A stretch of DNA of 24,442 nt from JAISFI01 sp031553775 (GCA_031553775.1 JAVBLA010000039.1:1-24442); one strand, 5' to 3'; counted from the stretch's first letter, positions 1-7,207 are shown. A program made the numbers and translations. Notes: generated by a model from the letters alone, not told the origin.

Positions 1-429
1 TGTTCAAAACCCCCATTTTTTAATCAATTTCTCTTTTCCTGAAATTCGACTCTCTATAGTATATAATTACCTTTTTTGACAATTTTGGGAGATTTGAAAC
101 CTAATTTCAGGATTAAAATATTTGTAATGGCATTTTTTCAAATATCCTGTAAATTCCTCTGATTTTTCAATATCTGAATAGAATCAAGATAATTATTCGT
201 GTATCAGTTGGTTAAATTGCTTTCGAGTTTTCTTGTCTTTATTACTTTTTTTGTCATCTTGAATGCAATAGTATAGGATATTAAGTACAAAATAGTCCAT
301 GTCCCTGATGTTTTAATTTAAGTTTCTTTGTAACATAGTTTTATTCTCCGCAAAAATTTATATTTTTGTTGGATGAACATTAAAACTGTTTGCTTATGAT
401 GAAATAAAGAATTGAGACATAATAACATT
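1..429. other. AT-rich region without an intact gene
   Basis: No convincing intact gene is visible here. On the reverse strand a frame from an ATG at 300 down to a stop at 67 reads like protein but has two in-frame stops (at 193-195 and 184-186), so it is either a small decayed gene or chance in AT-rich DNA. A short inverted repeat (ATATTTG at 118-124, CAAATAT at 139-145) is present. A promoter-like TATTTTTG box on the + strand lies at 361-368; 19 bases upstream there is TTT rather than the preferred TTG, so it is a weak match that could drive the structured element downstream. Confidence 0.4.
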
Positions 430-600
430 ATATAAAGCGTTTGCTTTATTACTCGTGAATTCAAAAATCGCCAATTTTTACAAGTCACACGGTAATAAGT
501 GAATGTTCGTGTTATGGGGCATGGACTTCCTTATTTGTGACTTAGGTGTTTGGCGATACCTTGAATTCGAATAATGGTAAGTACCATGCCTTTTTATTTT
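430..600 (+). ncRNA. Candidate structured RNA with pseudoknot (inverted-repeat element)
   Basis: The sequence shows several nested complementary blocks. Outer helix: 457-464 pairs with 561-568 and 467-474 with 550-557, eight pairs each, around a small internal loop. Inner helix: 482-489 pairs with 536-543 and 494-499 with 530-535, with bases 490-493 (CGGT) bulged. The 30-base apical loop (500-529) holds GGCATGG-ACTT (518-528), which pairs with AAGT-a-CCATGCC at 579-590, downstream of the outer helix; this is pseudoknot topology. A run of T (591-595, then ATTTT) follows at once, so the last helix could act as a terminator. A small hairpin (ATAAAGC 432-438 / GCTTTAT 443-449) precedes it. It could be a small RNA, a leader of the gene at 637, or a miniature mobile element. 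Function unknown. Confidence 0.45.
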
Positions 601-636
601 AAATAATTCACATTACTAACAATAAAAATAAACACA

Positions 637-1311
637 ATGAAGAAAACTTTATTATCTACAGTATTTGCTCTTATTGCAATAACTTGCTTCTCTCAGGATT
701 ACATTACATTAAAGAATGGAACATTGAAAACAGTCATTGTTTCTGAAATAACTCCTGAATTTGTGAAATATAGGGATTTTGATAATCAGAATGGAGCATT
801 ATACACTATTTCAAAATCTGATGTCTTGAAAGTATTATTTCAAAATGGGAAAGAGGAAATTTTTGAAGAAACTCCAAAGCCAAATTCATTAGAACTTGTC
901 AATAATAAAATCTATATGAATGGAGAAAAGTTGTCTGACAAAGAAATTAAAGCATTATTTCAAGGAACAAATGCTTTAGGATTATACAATCAAAGTAAGA
1001 CAATGAAAAGAGCAGGAACTATGGTTTCTATTTTAGGTGCAGTTATATGTGGAATAGGAATTGGAGGATTTATTTCTAATGGAGATGAATCTTTAAAATC
1101 CGTTGATCCTATTATATCAAAATCAGAATCAGTGATATGTACTGTTACAGGAGGTATATGTATGATTTCAGGAATAGTTTTAACTTATCAAAGTTCAAGC
1201 GCAAAGAAAAAGGCTGTAAATATGTACAATAACTCTTCAAGAAAAAGCAGTGACCTGAGTTTGAATATTGGTTTTACAGGTAACGGAATAGGAATGCAAT
1301 TAACATTCTAA
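637..1311 (+). CDS. Hypothetical exported/membrane protein
   Basis: A 224-residue protein that I do not recognise as a named family. Residues 1-20 form a signal peptide (MKK, hydrophobic core, then CFSQ before D21), typical of Bacteroidetes secreted proteins. Residues ~21-80 alternate as beta strands around YITLKNG and VLFQNGKEE, a pattern common in small Bacteroidetes periplasmic proteins. Two glycine-rich hydrophobic stretches follow (about residues 128-146 and 165-184) and probably cross the inner membrane; a polar, Ser/Lys-rich tail closes with NIGFTGNGIGMQLTF, which could be a beta hairpin. It lies 48 bp ahead of the lipoprotein gene and may share its transcript. Codon use is very AT-rich compared with genes after 5000, suggesting recent acquisition. 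The start is an ATG preceded by an A-rich stretch, without Shine-Dalgarno. Confidence 0.7.
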   Translation: MKKTLLSTVFALIAITCFSQDYITLKNGTLKTVIVSEITPEFVKYRDFDNQNGALYTISKSDVLKVLFQNGKEEIFEETPKPNSLELVNNKIYMNGEKLSDKEIKALFQGTNALGLYNQSKTMKRAGTMVSILGAVICGIGIGGFISNGDESLKSVDPIISKSESVICTVTGGICMISGIVLTYQSSSAKKKAVNMYNNSSRKSSDLSLNIGFTGNGIGMQLTF

Positions 1312-1359
1312 TTACAAGAGAGAATAATGCAGCTTTAATAGATTTAAATATTACCCAAC

Positions 1360-1827
1360 ATGAAAACATTAAAATTTTTACTAATACTGATATGCTTGAA
1401 CTCTTGTTCTTCTGATGAATCTGATGAAAAATTGGAAGCAATTAATTCCTTCCCTCTTGGAATATACTACTATGATGAGCCAAATCAAAATGTAGCTCGA
1501 AGTTCCATTTGGTTTTATGAAAAAGAATCAAAATTCTATGAAGAAGGGAAATTATTATGTAGGTTATACATTCGAGGAATGATAACTTGGAATACCTTGC
1601 CCGGAGGATCAAGAATGACTTATGGTGTATATGCTATTGCTCATTTAGATACTAAGAATAATATCGTAACTATATCTGATTTAGAGTATAAATACTTTAC
1701 ACTTGCTTTTCAGTTTGTAGAATATCCTGATAGGTATGAACTTCAATCCTTAGGTGGATTTACAAATACCGAAGAGTACAATTTAACTTATGTCAAAGAG
1801 ATGATCCTGATAAAGTTGAAAGAATGA
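1360..1827 (+). CDS. Hypothetical lipoprotein
   Basis: A 155-residue protein with a type II signal peptide: Lys-rich start, hydrophobic core and the lipobox LNSC with the lipidated cysteine at residue 16. The residues after the cysteine (SSDESDE) are acidic, resembling the lipoprotein export signal that sends Bacteroidota lipoproteins to the cell surface; surface exposure is therefore an inference. The mature part has mixed beta-strand character with aromatic residues and no motif that I recognise. It is AT-rich like its upstream neighbour and probably belongs to the same acquired segment. No terminator is evident directly after the stop. Confidence 0.65.
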   Translation: MKTLKFLLILICLNSCSSDESDEKLEAINSFPLGIYYYDEPNQNVARSSIWFYEKESKFYEEGKLLCRLYIRGMITWNTLPGGSRMTYGVYAIAHLDTKNNIVTISDLEYKYFTLAFQFVEYPDRYELQSLGGFTNTEEYNLTYVKEMILIKLKE

Positions 1828-2011
1828 TATAAATACTGAAATAATTAAACTACTGTTTGCTGTGTCAAATCTGAGTTCAGATAGCAATGATGAAGACTGC
1901 TAATAAAATGAAAATGATACACAGATTTGGCATATCAAATTCAGAGATAATTAACAACAATTTATTAATCAATCATGGTCAAAAACATTCGTTTTAACTA
2001 CCACTTTAACC
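1828..2011. other. Intergenic, AT-rich, short inverted repeats only
   Basis: No gene seen. There is a perfect small palindrome (ATCTGA-GT-TCAGAT, about 1868-1881) and a separated inverted pair CAAATCTG / CAGATTTG at about 1866-1873 and 1922-1929. Neither is followed by a T-run on the + strand, so I do not call them terminators. Confidence 0.4.
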
Positions 2012-2048
2012 CAATAAAAAAAGCAGTTACTTTTTATGGTAACTGCTT
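2012..2048 (-). terminator. Rho-independent terminator of the broken tRNA-Asp unit
   Basis: A perfect ten-pair stem (AAGCAGTTAC 2021-2030 with GTAACTGCTT 2039-2048) with an eight-base loop is followed on the reverse strand by TTTTTATT (2020 downwards). It points at transcripts coming from the tRNA-Asp promoter at 2161-2190. It is partly symmetrical, so it may also act on the + strand. Confidence 0.75.
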
Positions 2049-2080
2049 GATATATAGTTGATTTTATTTCTATTTTGTTT

Positions 2081-2121
2081 GCGTGACAGGCAGGTATTCT
2101 AACCAACTGAACTACCACACC
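2081..2121 (-). pseudogene. tRNA-Asp(GTC) 5' half, 3' half missing
   Basis: Read on the reverse strand, this matches the first ~41 bases of tRNA-Asp: acceptor 5' strand GGTGTGG, T8-A9, D-arm with AGTTGGTTA loop, anticodon stem CCTGC, loop CTGTCAC with anticodon GTC, and then only GCA of the 3' anticodon stem. From 2080 downward the sequence is AT-rich and has neither T-arm nor acceptor 3' strand. The gene cannot give a normal tRNA. Its promoter (2161-2190) and a terminator (2012-2048) are intact, so a stable RNA of ~110 bases may still be made. The breakpoint lies in the anticodon arm, a known crossover place for integrases, and coincides with the AT-rich segment. Confidence 0.8.
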
Positions 2122-2160
2122 AAAATCTTATTTTATTCACATTTTCTCTCAAATGCGATG

Positions 2161-2190
2161 CAAAGATACAATCAAATTTTGAATCTGCAA
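2161..2190 (-). promoter_or_regulatory. Promoter of the tRNA-Asp remnant
   Basis: On the reverse strand TTG (2190-2188) is followed by exactly 19 bases and then TATCTTTG (2168-2161). This is a full match to the Bacteroidetes primary sigma factor consensus (TTG at -33, TAnnTTTG at -7). The start of transcription would be near 2155, about 33 bases before the first tRNA base. Confidence 0.75.
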
Positions 2191-2320
2191 TAGGGAAAGT
2201 AAAAAAAATAGAAAATATTTTCATCCCTATTGATAATACGGAAATTACAGATAGAATTTTAAAAACCAAGACAGACTTCATCATATTAATTCCACAAAGA
2301 ATAAAAAACGATATAATATT

Positions 2321-2350
2321 TTCAAGTATGAATGCTCTTTACTAAATTTG
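2321..2350 (+). promoter_or_regulatory. Probable promoter of the alpha-2-macroglobulin gene
   Basis: TAAATTTG at 2343-2350 matches the -7 consensus TAnnTTTG; 19 bases upstream stands TTC (2321-2323) in place of TTG. It leaves a leader of about 75 bases before the ATG at 2431. Confidence 0.45.
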
Positions 2351-2430
2351 CATATCAACTTCGGTATACAATAAAAATTTAACATAATACCGAAAACAGT
2401 TGATTAAATCCAATCTAATACTTCTAATAA

Positions 2431-3567
2431 ATGAAAGCATATATCGCTATTATCCTACTGGTGTTAATCGCATCAACATCTGTGTTTGCGCAAACAAAAC
2501 TATCCGAAAGCAAACAACATTCCTCCGATCTGTATATATACGAGATAAGCAATGAAAACCTCCGCAAAATACAACTCAAAGACGACGAACCGGATGAAAA
2601 TATGCTGCAAACATTTGTAAGCAGCTATCCGAGAGGAACAAAAATTCCGGAACTTCCCAGAGGAAACTACATAATTGCCGGCACAGAAAAAAATCAACTG
2701 GTTTTCGGTGACCATACGGTCGACGATTTTAACTTCAAAATTATTTCCGGAGAAAAAACAATGCTTTGCCTGTACGATTCACTCGGAAATATCATCCATG
2801 ATGCCATTGTAAAATGCGGTTCCTCTACATTGCCTTTCAACAAAAACACCCAGACCTACAACACCAAGAAATTTAAAGATGAGCAAATCATCGAAGTCAA
2901 CAACCGAGGCGTACTTCATTATCTGGAAATTGAAACCGCTACCAAAAACTATTTTTCAAAATCAGGTTTTTTCAAAAAAAGCTGGTGGAAAATCCAAGGT
3001 ACCTGGATAAATACGAAATACAATGTTATCGGACTTTTTAACCCGGATGAACAACCAATCAGAAATAAATACACCGGGTTTATTGTTTTCAACAAGCCCA
3101 AATACAAACCCGGAGAAACGGTAAAACTGAAAGCTTATATGGCCGAACATAACGGAAAACCATACAACAAACCGGTTTCAGTCAGCTTGCGCGGATATTA
3201 TCAGGATAAAACAGATACCATACTTATAAAAAATCTCGCCCCTTACCGCCCGGGCATGTATCAGTACCAATTCGAACTATCGGACAGTCTGAATCTGAAA
3301 TTAGACAGCCGTTTCCATATTAATCTAAAAACTGATAATATAAATGACAATTTTCTCTCCAATAATTTTCGGTATGAAGAGTATGAATTGAAAAGTACTC
3401 ACTTCTCCATGTCTGCCTCCAAAGAGAAATACGCAGTTGGAGATCCTATCAAAATTACACTCAAAGCCACCGACGAAAACCAAATAGCAATGTACGGAGG
3501 CCGGGTAGAAGTACTCGTTAGTCCTGGAACTTTCAGCAAATATGACATGAATGGATTTTCATCCGTT
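2431..3567 (+). pseudogene. Alpha-2-macroglobulin family protein, N-terminal fragment
   Basis: The first 379 codons of an alpha-2-macroglobulin-like protein, a large secreted or periplasmic protease trap. Residues 1-20 are a signal peptide ending FAQ. Residues ~213-300 form an MG2 domain with the hallmark NKPKYKPGETVKLKAY, followed at ~320 by the start of a further macroglobulin domain (FSMSASKEKYAVGDPIKITL). Family members in Bacteroidota usually run to well over 1500 residues; the rest, including any bait and thioester-fold regions, is missing. The frame is cut at 3567 by an IS3-family element whose first three bases (TGA) supply the stop. The true C-terminus lies beyond the element at 4845-4975. 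A truncated, exported product of 379 residues could still be made, but protease-trapping function is very unlikely. Confidence 0.85.
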
Positions 3568-3607
3568 TGAACTTCCAAATTTAAACCGGACACCCAGTTA
3601 AGCCACA
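3568..3607 (+). repeat. IS terminal inverted repeat, orfB end
   Basis: Begins TGAACTTCC and shares CCGGACAC and AGTTAAG blocks at the same spacing with the reverse complement of 4805-4844. It overlaps the stop region of orfB. Confidence 0.85.
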
Positions 3608-4491
3608 TTAGACAAATTCTTACTATTCTTCTCTTTATAGTAACTGTTAAATTCTTCAATTGTCTGATAATTCAGGAAAGAATGTCTTCTTTTCCGATTA
3701 TACCAGATTTCGATATATTCAAAAACAAGAGATTTGGTTTCCTGTTTTGATTTCAATTTATTTCCATAAATCAATTCCGTTTTCAGGGTTTTGAAAAAAC
3801 TTTCGGCAACAGCATTATCCCAACAATTGCCTTTGCGACTCATGCTTTGAGTAATTTTCAAGGACACAAGGACATGGGTGGTTGTCCGGCTGGCATATTG
3901 AACCCCTCTGTCGGAATGAAAAATCAATCCTTCCCGGGGCTTCCTTCTGCTCAAAGCCATGTTCAAGGCTCTAATAACCGTTTCATTAGTGCTCATTCCT
4001 TCGCTCAACGACCAACCAATGACTTTCCTGTCAAAAAGGTCCATGACTGTTGTCAGATAAAGAAAACCTTCCCGGGTGGAGATATAAGTAATATCCGATA
4101 CCCATGCTTGCGAGGGTGAGGAACAGGTGAACTGCCGATTTAACAAGTTTTCTGCCACCGGATACCTATGGGAGGAATCAGTAGTTACCTTGTATTTCCG
4201 GGATAATTTGCTTTTGATCCCCATCCGTTTCATATGCTTCGATACGGTTTGTTTGGAGACCTTTTCTCCCTTACGGGTAAGTTCTTCTGCAATGCGGGGG
4301 CTACCATAACGACCCTTAGCATTGATATACTCTTCTCTGATTCGGTTTTCCAACTGCTGTCGCTTCAATTCCCGTTTACCTTGGGAATGTTTCCGCCAAC
4401 AATAATAACTGCTGCGAGATACTTCTAAGACCTTGCACATCATCCCGATCGTCCAATAAGACTCATGATCCCTTATGAACGAATAAATCAA
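3598..4491 (-). CDS. IS3-family transposase OrfB (DDE integrase)
   Basis: 297 residues holding the catalytic part of the IS3 transposase. An N-terminal HTH_21-like helix region (SRSSYYCWRK) is followed by the retroviral-integrase fold with the DDE triad: first Asp in WVSDITYIS, second Asp in HSDRGVQY, Glu in NAVAESFFKTLK, with the typical C-terminal YNRKRRHSFLNYQT. The listed start is TTG at 4491, overlapping the orfA stop as TTGA; in this family OrfB is normally made as an OrfAB fusion by -1 frameshifting upstream, and the -1 frame is open from the slippery site into orfB. No stop or frameshift disrupts it. Confidence 0.93.
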   Translation of the reverse strand: MIYSFIRDHESYWTIGMMCKVLEVSRSSYYCWRKHSQGKRELKRQQLENRIREEYINAKGRYGSPRIAEELTRKGEKVSKQTVSKHMKRMGIKSKLSRKYKVTTDSSHRYPVAENLLNRQFTCSSPSQAWVSDITYISTREGFLYLTTVMDLFDRKVIGWSLSEGMSTNETVIRALNMALSRRKPREGLIFHSDRGVQYASRTTTHVLVSLKITQSMSRKGNCWDNAVAESFFKTLKTELIYGNKLKSKQETKSLVFEYIEIWYNRKRRHSFLNYQTIEEFNSYYKEKNSKNLSNVA

Positions 4492-4787
4492 CGATCGCTC
4501 CTGGAGATGATGCCCATAGCCTTTTTTAAGATCTCAAGCTCACTTTCCTTTTCCTGCAACTTCTTCCGCAAAAAGGCTAACTCTTTTGCCTCGGTACTTA
4601 ATGCTTCTTTTCCTTGACCGGGAAAACTTAATGCGCCTTTTTCGCTAAGTTCTCTTCGCCAACGATATAGTAACTCCGGATTAATCCCCAATTCCCGGGA
4701 CAAATCAATTACATTCTTGCGCTCATAACTTAACCGGACGGCTTCTTCTTTGAACTTTCGATCATAAACTGTTCTTTTTTCTTTCAT
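4488..4787 (-). CDS. IS3-family transposase OrfA
   Basis: 99 residues with a helix-turn-helix of the HTH_8/IS3 type (YDRKFKEEAVRLSYE; LSRELGINPELLYRWRREL) that binds the inverted repeats, followed by a leucine-zipper-like coiled coil (EAKELAFLRKKLQEKESELEI broken over residues ~66-87) for multimerisation. Start is the ATG at 4787, just inside the right terminal repeat. The stop (TGA, 4490-4488) overlaps the nominal orfB start. Length is normal for the family. Confidence 0.92.
   Translation of the reverse strand: MKEKRTVYDRKFKEEAVRLSYERKNVIDLSRELGINPELLYRWRRELSEKGALSFPGQGKEALSTEAKELAFLRKKLQEKESELEILKKAMGIISRSDR
4521..4527 (-). promoter_or_regulatory. Programmed -1 frameshift site (A AAA AAG)
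   Basis: On the reverse strand the heptamer AAAAAAG is read as tt-A AAA AAG in the orfA frame, 11 codons before its stop. Slipping back one base continues as Gly-Tyr-Gly-His-His into the orfB frame with no stop, giving a fusion transposase of roughly 380 residues. This is the standard expression signal of IS3 elements. Confidence 0.88.
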
Positions 4788-4804
4788 ATGACAAAGTTAA
4801 TTTT

Positions 4805-4844
4805 TATGTCTTAACTTTGTGTCCGGACAAAGGTAGGAAGTCCA
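4805..4844 (-). repeat. IS terminal inverted repeat, orfA end
   Basis: Reverse complement begins TGGACTTCC and carries the CCGGACAC and AGTTAAG blocks shared with 3568-3607. It lies upstream of orfA and probably contains the transposase promoter. Confidence 0.85.
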
Positions 4845-4975
4845 AGCATCTGTTTACAATAGAACTGATACCAAAATTCACAGGTAAATATACTATCAAC
4901 CCGGCTAAAGCAGAACTGATGTATTTCCCTACATTTTTCGGAAATGAAGAATTGAAAAAAATAAATATCGATTGA
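4845..4975 (+). pseudogene. Alpha-2-macroglobulin family protein, C-terminal fragment
   Basis: In the frame ending with TGA at 4973-4975 this reads as 43 codons with FTIELIPKFTGKYTINPAK followed by AELMYFPTFFGNEE. Such a Gly-Lys-Tyr ... Pro-Ala-Lys-Ala-Glu-x-Met-Tyr tail is typical of the extreme C-terminus of Bacteroidota alpha-2-macroglobulins (receptor-binding-like domain). It is on the same strand as the fragment at 2431-3567, so both are ends of one gene. The 1277-bp insertion sequence stands where the central part, presumably more than a thousand codons, should be. Confidence 0.75.
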
Positions 4976-5018
4976 AAGAATTTATTGATCCTGGATAGCT
5001 ATAAAAACCGTTCCGGAA

Positions 5019-5630
5019 TCAAAATCTCGGATGCATCAACTGGTGTATAAAGATCTGAATAGCATCCGGATGCATCACTAAGGGATAAAGAAATCCTAAA
5101 ACTGAGCCATAGAAGTGTGCGGAATGATTGATATGATCCCCTCCTTTTTTACCCATATAACTGGAGTAAATCAGGTAAATTACACCAAAAAGAATCCCGG
5201 GACAAGGAATGAAAAAGATCAAAATCTTACTCCAGGGGTCAAAAAAGATCGCAGAAAAAATAACTGCCGACACAGCACCGGAAGCTCCTAAACTGAAATA
5301 ATCGGGATTGTCCTTCTGCTTAATCAGATCTTGAGTGGAAGATATCACAATAGCGATAAAATACATCAGGTAGAAATGCAAATGCGGATTGTTCGATATA
5401 TGCCCAAAATACAGCACTACTACCTTACCGAACGACCAAAAAGCGATCATATTGAAAAGCAAATGCATCCAATCGGCATGAATGAATGCATGGGTAATTA
5501 CCCGGTACCATTGTTTATAATGAACAACAGCAAAAGGGGAAAGTATGAATCGCTGAAGAATCCGTCGATCCTGAAAAGCTAAAAAACTAATAACTATGGT
5601 TACGATCAATAACAGGGTCGACGGATCCAT
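5019..5630 (-). CDS. Rhomboid family intramembrane serine protease
   Basis: 203 residues, about six membrane segments. Rhomboid hallmarks: HADWMHLLFNM (His56, Asn60, oxyanion region), GASGA with the nucleophile Ser117, and INHSAHFYG with the partner His172. It cleaves membrane proteins within or near the bilayer of the inner membrane. The gene starts 11 bp after the OmpP1-type gene and is probably the last of a three-gene operon from the promoter at 8623-8652. The next region downstream is the macroglobulin remnant, in convergent orientation. All catalytic residues are present, so it should be active; substrate unknown. Confidence 0.9.
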   Translation of the reverse strand: MDPSTLLLIVTIVISFLAFQDRRILQRFILSPFAVVHYKQWYRVITHAFIHADWMHLLFNMIAFWSFGKVVVLYFGHISNNPHLHFYLMYFIAIVISSTQDLIKQKDNPDYFSLGASGAVSAVIFSAIFFDPWSKILIFFIPCPGILFGVIYLIYSSYMGKKGGDHINHSAHFYGSVLGFLYPLVMHPDAIQIFIHQLMHPRF

Positions 5631-5641
5631 TAATATGAAAT

Positions 5642-7207
5642 TTAGAATTTATATCCGAAAGTCAACAGACCTTTGAATGTATTATTTTTGAATTCAGCCG
5701 GTTTTGATATCAGCATTCTATTATTATTGAAATTTTCCGGGTATATTTTTGAATAAGCATACAAATCTGCTTTTTCCTGTTTAAATACAGCAGCAACATC
5801 CACATAAAAATTAGGAGTAAACCGGTATCCTAAGCCAAATGTACCATATTGGGTATCTCCCGGGAGAATAAAATTCGGACGGGAACCTACTGTAGCAACT
5901 TCCACTTTTCCGTCCTGAAAATCAGTTTCTAAAGGAGTTTGTTTCCAGGCATATCCAAGCCGAGCAGAAAGCTGAGGGGTAATTCTGTACTCCAACCCTG
6001 CCCTAAGCGTAGAAGCCATCCGAAAATCATAATCAATACATTCGTTCTGAAAATCCAATTCTTCTGAATAGGAACCATCTGTAGTGGATAAATTCATGGA
6101 AGTATAATCTTCAATCTCATAATCCACGCTCACAATGGCTTTATTACCAATGATTCCCGCCAGGCTAAATACCCATTTATAAGGAGTCTGAAAAGAATAA
6201 TCATTATAATTTTCCGGAGAAGAGGAGCCTCTGTTTGAAAAATCGTACATTTCGGCAGAATAATAATCAGTCATCGTATACCAGGTAGGAGAATGATAAG
6301 CCACTCCTATTCTCAAAGCATCTACCGGACGGATAATAGCCCCTAACTTCACATTATAGCCGGTACCATCCGACTCATACCAGTTTTCCAAAGAAAAACC
6401 ATCAGTTCTGGCGTACTGTTCTTCGTAATAAGAATTCATCCGGTAACGAATATCCGTGATGGAAAATGTCAGACCCAAAGATAAAAAGTTCATCACATTG
6501 GTTCCAAAATTAAAATCATAAGAACCTATAGACCCTTTTTCCACAACATTCAATGTATTATTTACTGGCAACGGAACAGTCGATTTATAGTCAGTTCGCT
6601 CTTTAGGATCCCAAACAATAGTAGGATCCATCAGATAGGCATTATATCCGAAAACAGACAACCAGTTTTCAAAATTAAAGGGATCATTACTTGGAGACAG
6701 GTCTTTAGGTATCTCAAGATATTGCTCGGGTATACCTCCATCCTCACTGGACTTAATAGCAATATAATCAGCTAAAGAAGTATTCACTCCCACCCCTTTC
6801 ATCTTATAAGTCCTATCGAAGTTCTTTATCCTGTTATACGAAACCCCAAAATTGAAACTGGTAAATGTATTGTCACCAGTAGGAAAATATCCCACATAGC
6901 CAATATTATCAAAATTAAATTTGAATTTATTCTCTTTGCAGGTAGCCCCCATATCTGTTCTTGAAGATACATTTTCAAAATTCATGGTAGCAACAAACTC
7001 CGAACTCCGGTATACACCGATCCCCGCAGGATTGATTGCAATACCCGTAATATCACCTCCCAAAGCTCCGAAAGCGCCACCCATTCCCATTGCACGGGCC
7101 GTACCGGTCAAATCCTCTCCCGACATCCTGAGCGCATCCATTTCGCCTTGCGCATAAGAAAAACTTACGACTAATAAAGCCGTTACAAATAAAATTATCC
7201 GTTTCAT
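5642..7207 (-). CDS. OmpP1/FadL/TodX-family outer-membrane protein
   Basis: About 521 residues from the ATG at 7207; a TTG at 7225 would add six residues (MKNKTI), but the ATG gives a clean signal peptide (MKRIILFVTALLVVSFSYAQ). The mature N-terminus, with GTARAMGMGGAFGALGGD and INPAGIGVYR, is the plug region of OmpP1/FadL proteins, followed by alternating beta strands rich in Tyr, Trp and Asn, and a C-terminal strand ending in Phe (LLTFGYKF), the barrel-assembly signal. In this family the barrel takes up hydrophobic compounds such as long-chain fatty acids; in Bacteroidota the substrates are mostly not known. It stands 27 bp after the low-complexity protein gene and 11 bp before the rhomboid gene. 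Confidence 0.88.
   Translation of the reverse strand: MKRIILFVTALLVVSFSYAQGEMDALRMSGEDLTGTARAMGMGGAFGALGGDITGIAINPAGIGVYRSSEFVATMNFENVSSRTDMGATCKENKFKFNFDNIGYVGYFPTGDNTFTSFNFGVSYNRIKNFDRTYKMKGVGVNTSLADYIAIKSSEDGGIPEQYLEIPKDLSPSNDPFNFENWLSVFGYNAYLMDPTIVWDPKERTDYKSTVPLPVNNTLNVVEKGSIGSYDFNFGTNVMNFLSLGLTFSITDIRYRMNSYYEEQYARTDGFSLENWYESDGTGYNVKLGAIIRPVDALRIGVAYHSPTWYTMTDYYSAEMYDFSNRGSSSPENYNDYSFQTPYKWVFSLAGIIGNKAIVSVDYEIEDYTSMNLSTTDGSYSEELDFQNECIDYDFRMASTLRAGLEYRITPQLSARLGYAWKQTPLETDFQDGKVEVATVGSRPNFILPGDTQYGTFGLGYRFTPNFYVDVAAVFKQEKADLYAYSKIYPENFNNNRMLISKPAEFKNNTFKGLLTFGYKF

Larger units (their letters stand above)
3568..4844 (-). mobile_element. Complete IS3-family insertion sequence (1277 bp)
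   Basis: The element has imperfect ~40-bp terminal inverted repeats starting TGAACTTCC at 3568 and, on the other strand, TGGACTTCC at 4844, and carries overlapping orfA and orfB on the reverse strand with an intact DDE motif and a canonical slippery site. It appears capable of moving. The bases next to the ends (CCGTT before 3568, AGCAT after 4844) are not a direct repeat, so there is no target duplication; together with the loss of the middle of the host gene this suggests a deletion next to the IS, or recombination between two copies, after insertion. The exact IS3 subgroup I cannot fix from sequence alone. Confidence 0.92.

Noticed and set aside
457..568. Integron attC site
   Set aside because: The paired blocks resemble attC in having two helices and bulged bases, but there are no RYYYAAC/GTTRRRY boxes at the ends and no second copy after the neighbouring genes.
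457..600. Retron or tmRNA-type RNA
   Set aside because: No reverse transcriptase is nearby, and there is neither a tRNA-like end nor a tag-coding frame.
2099..2284. 61-codon reverse frame across the tRNA-Asp remnant
   Set aside because: It runs through the tRNA promoter and the 5' tRNA half; the RNA gene explains the sequence better.
3847..4428. Forward-strand frames within the insertion sequence
   Set aside because: They are antisense to the conserved transposase and have no known motif.
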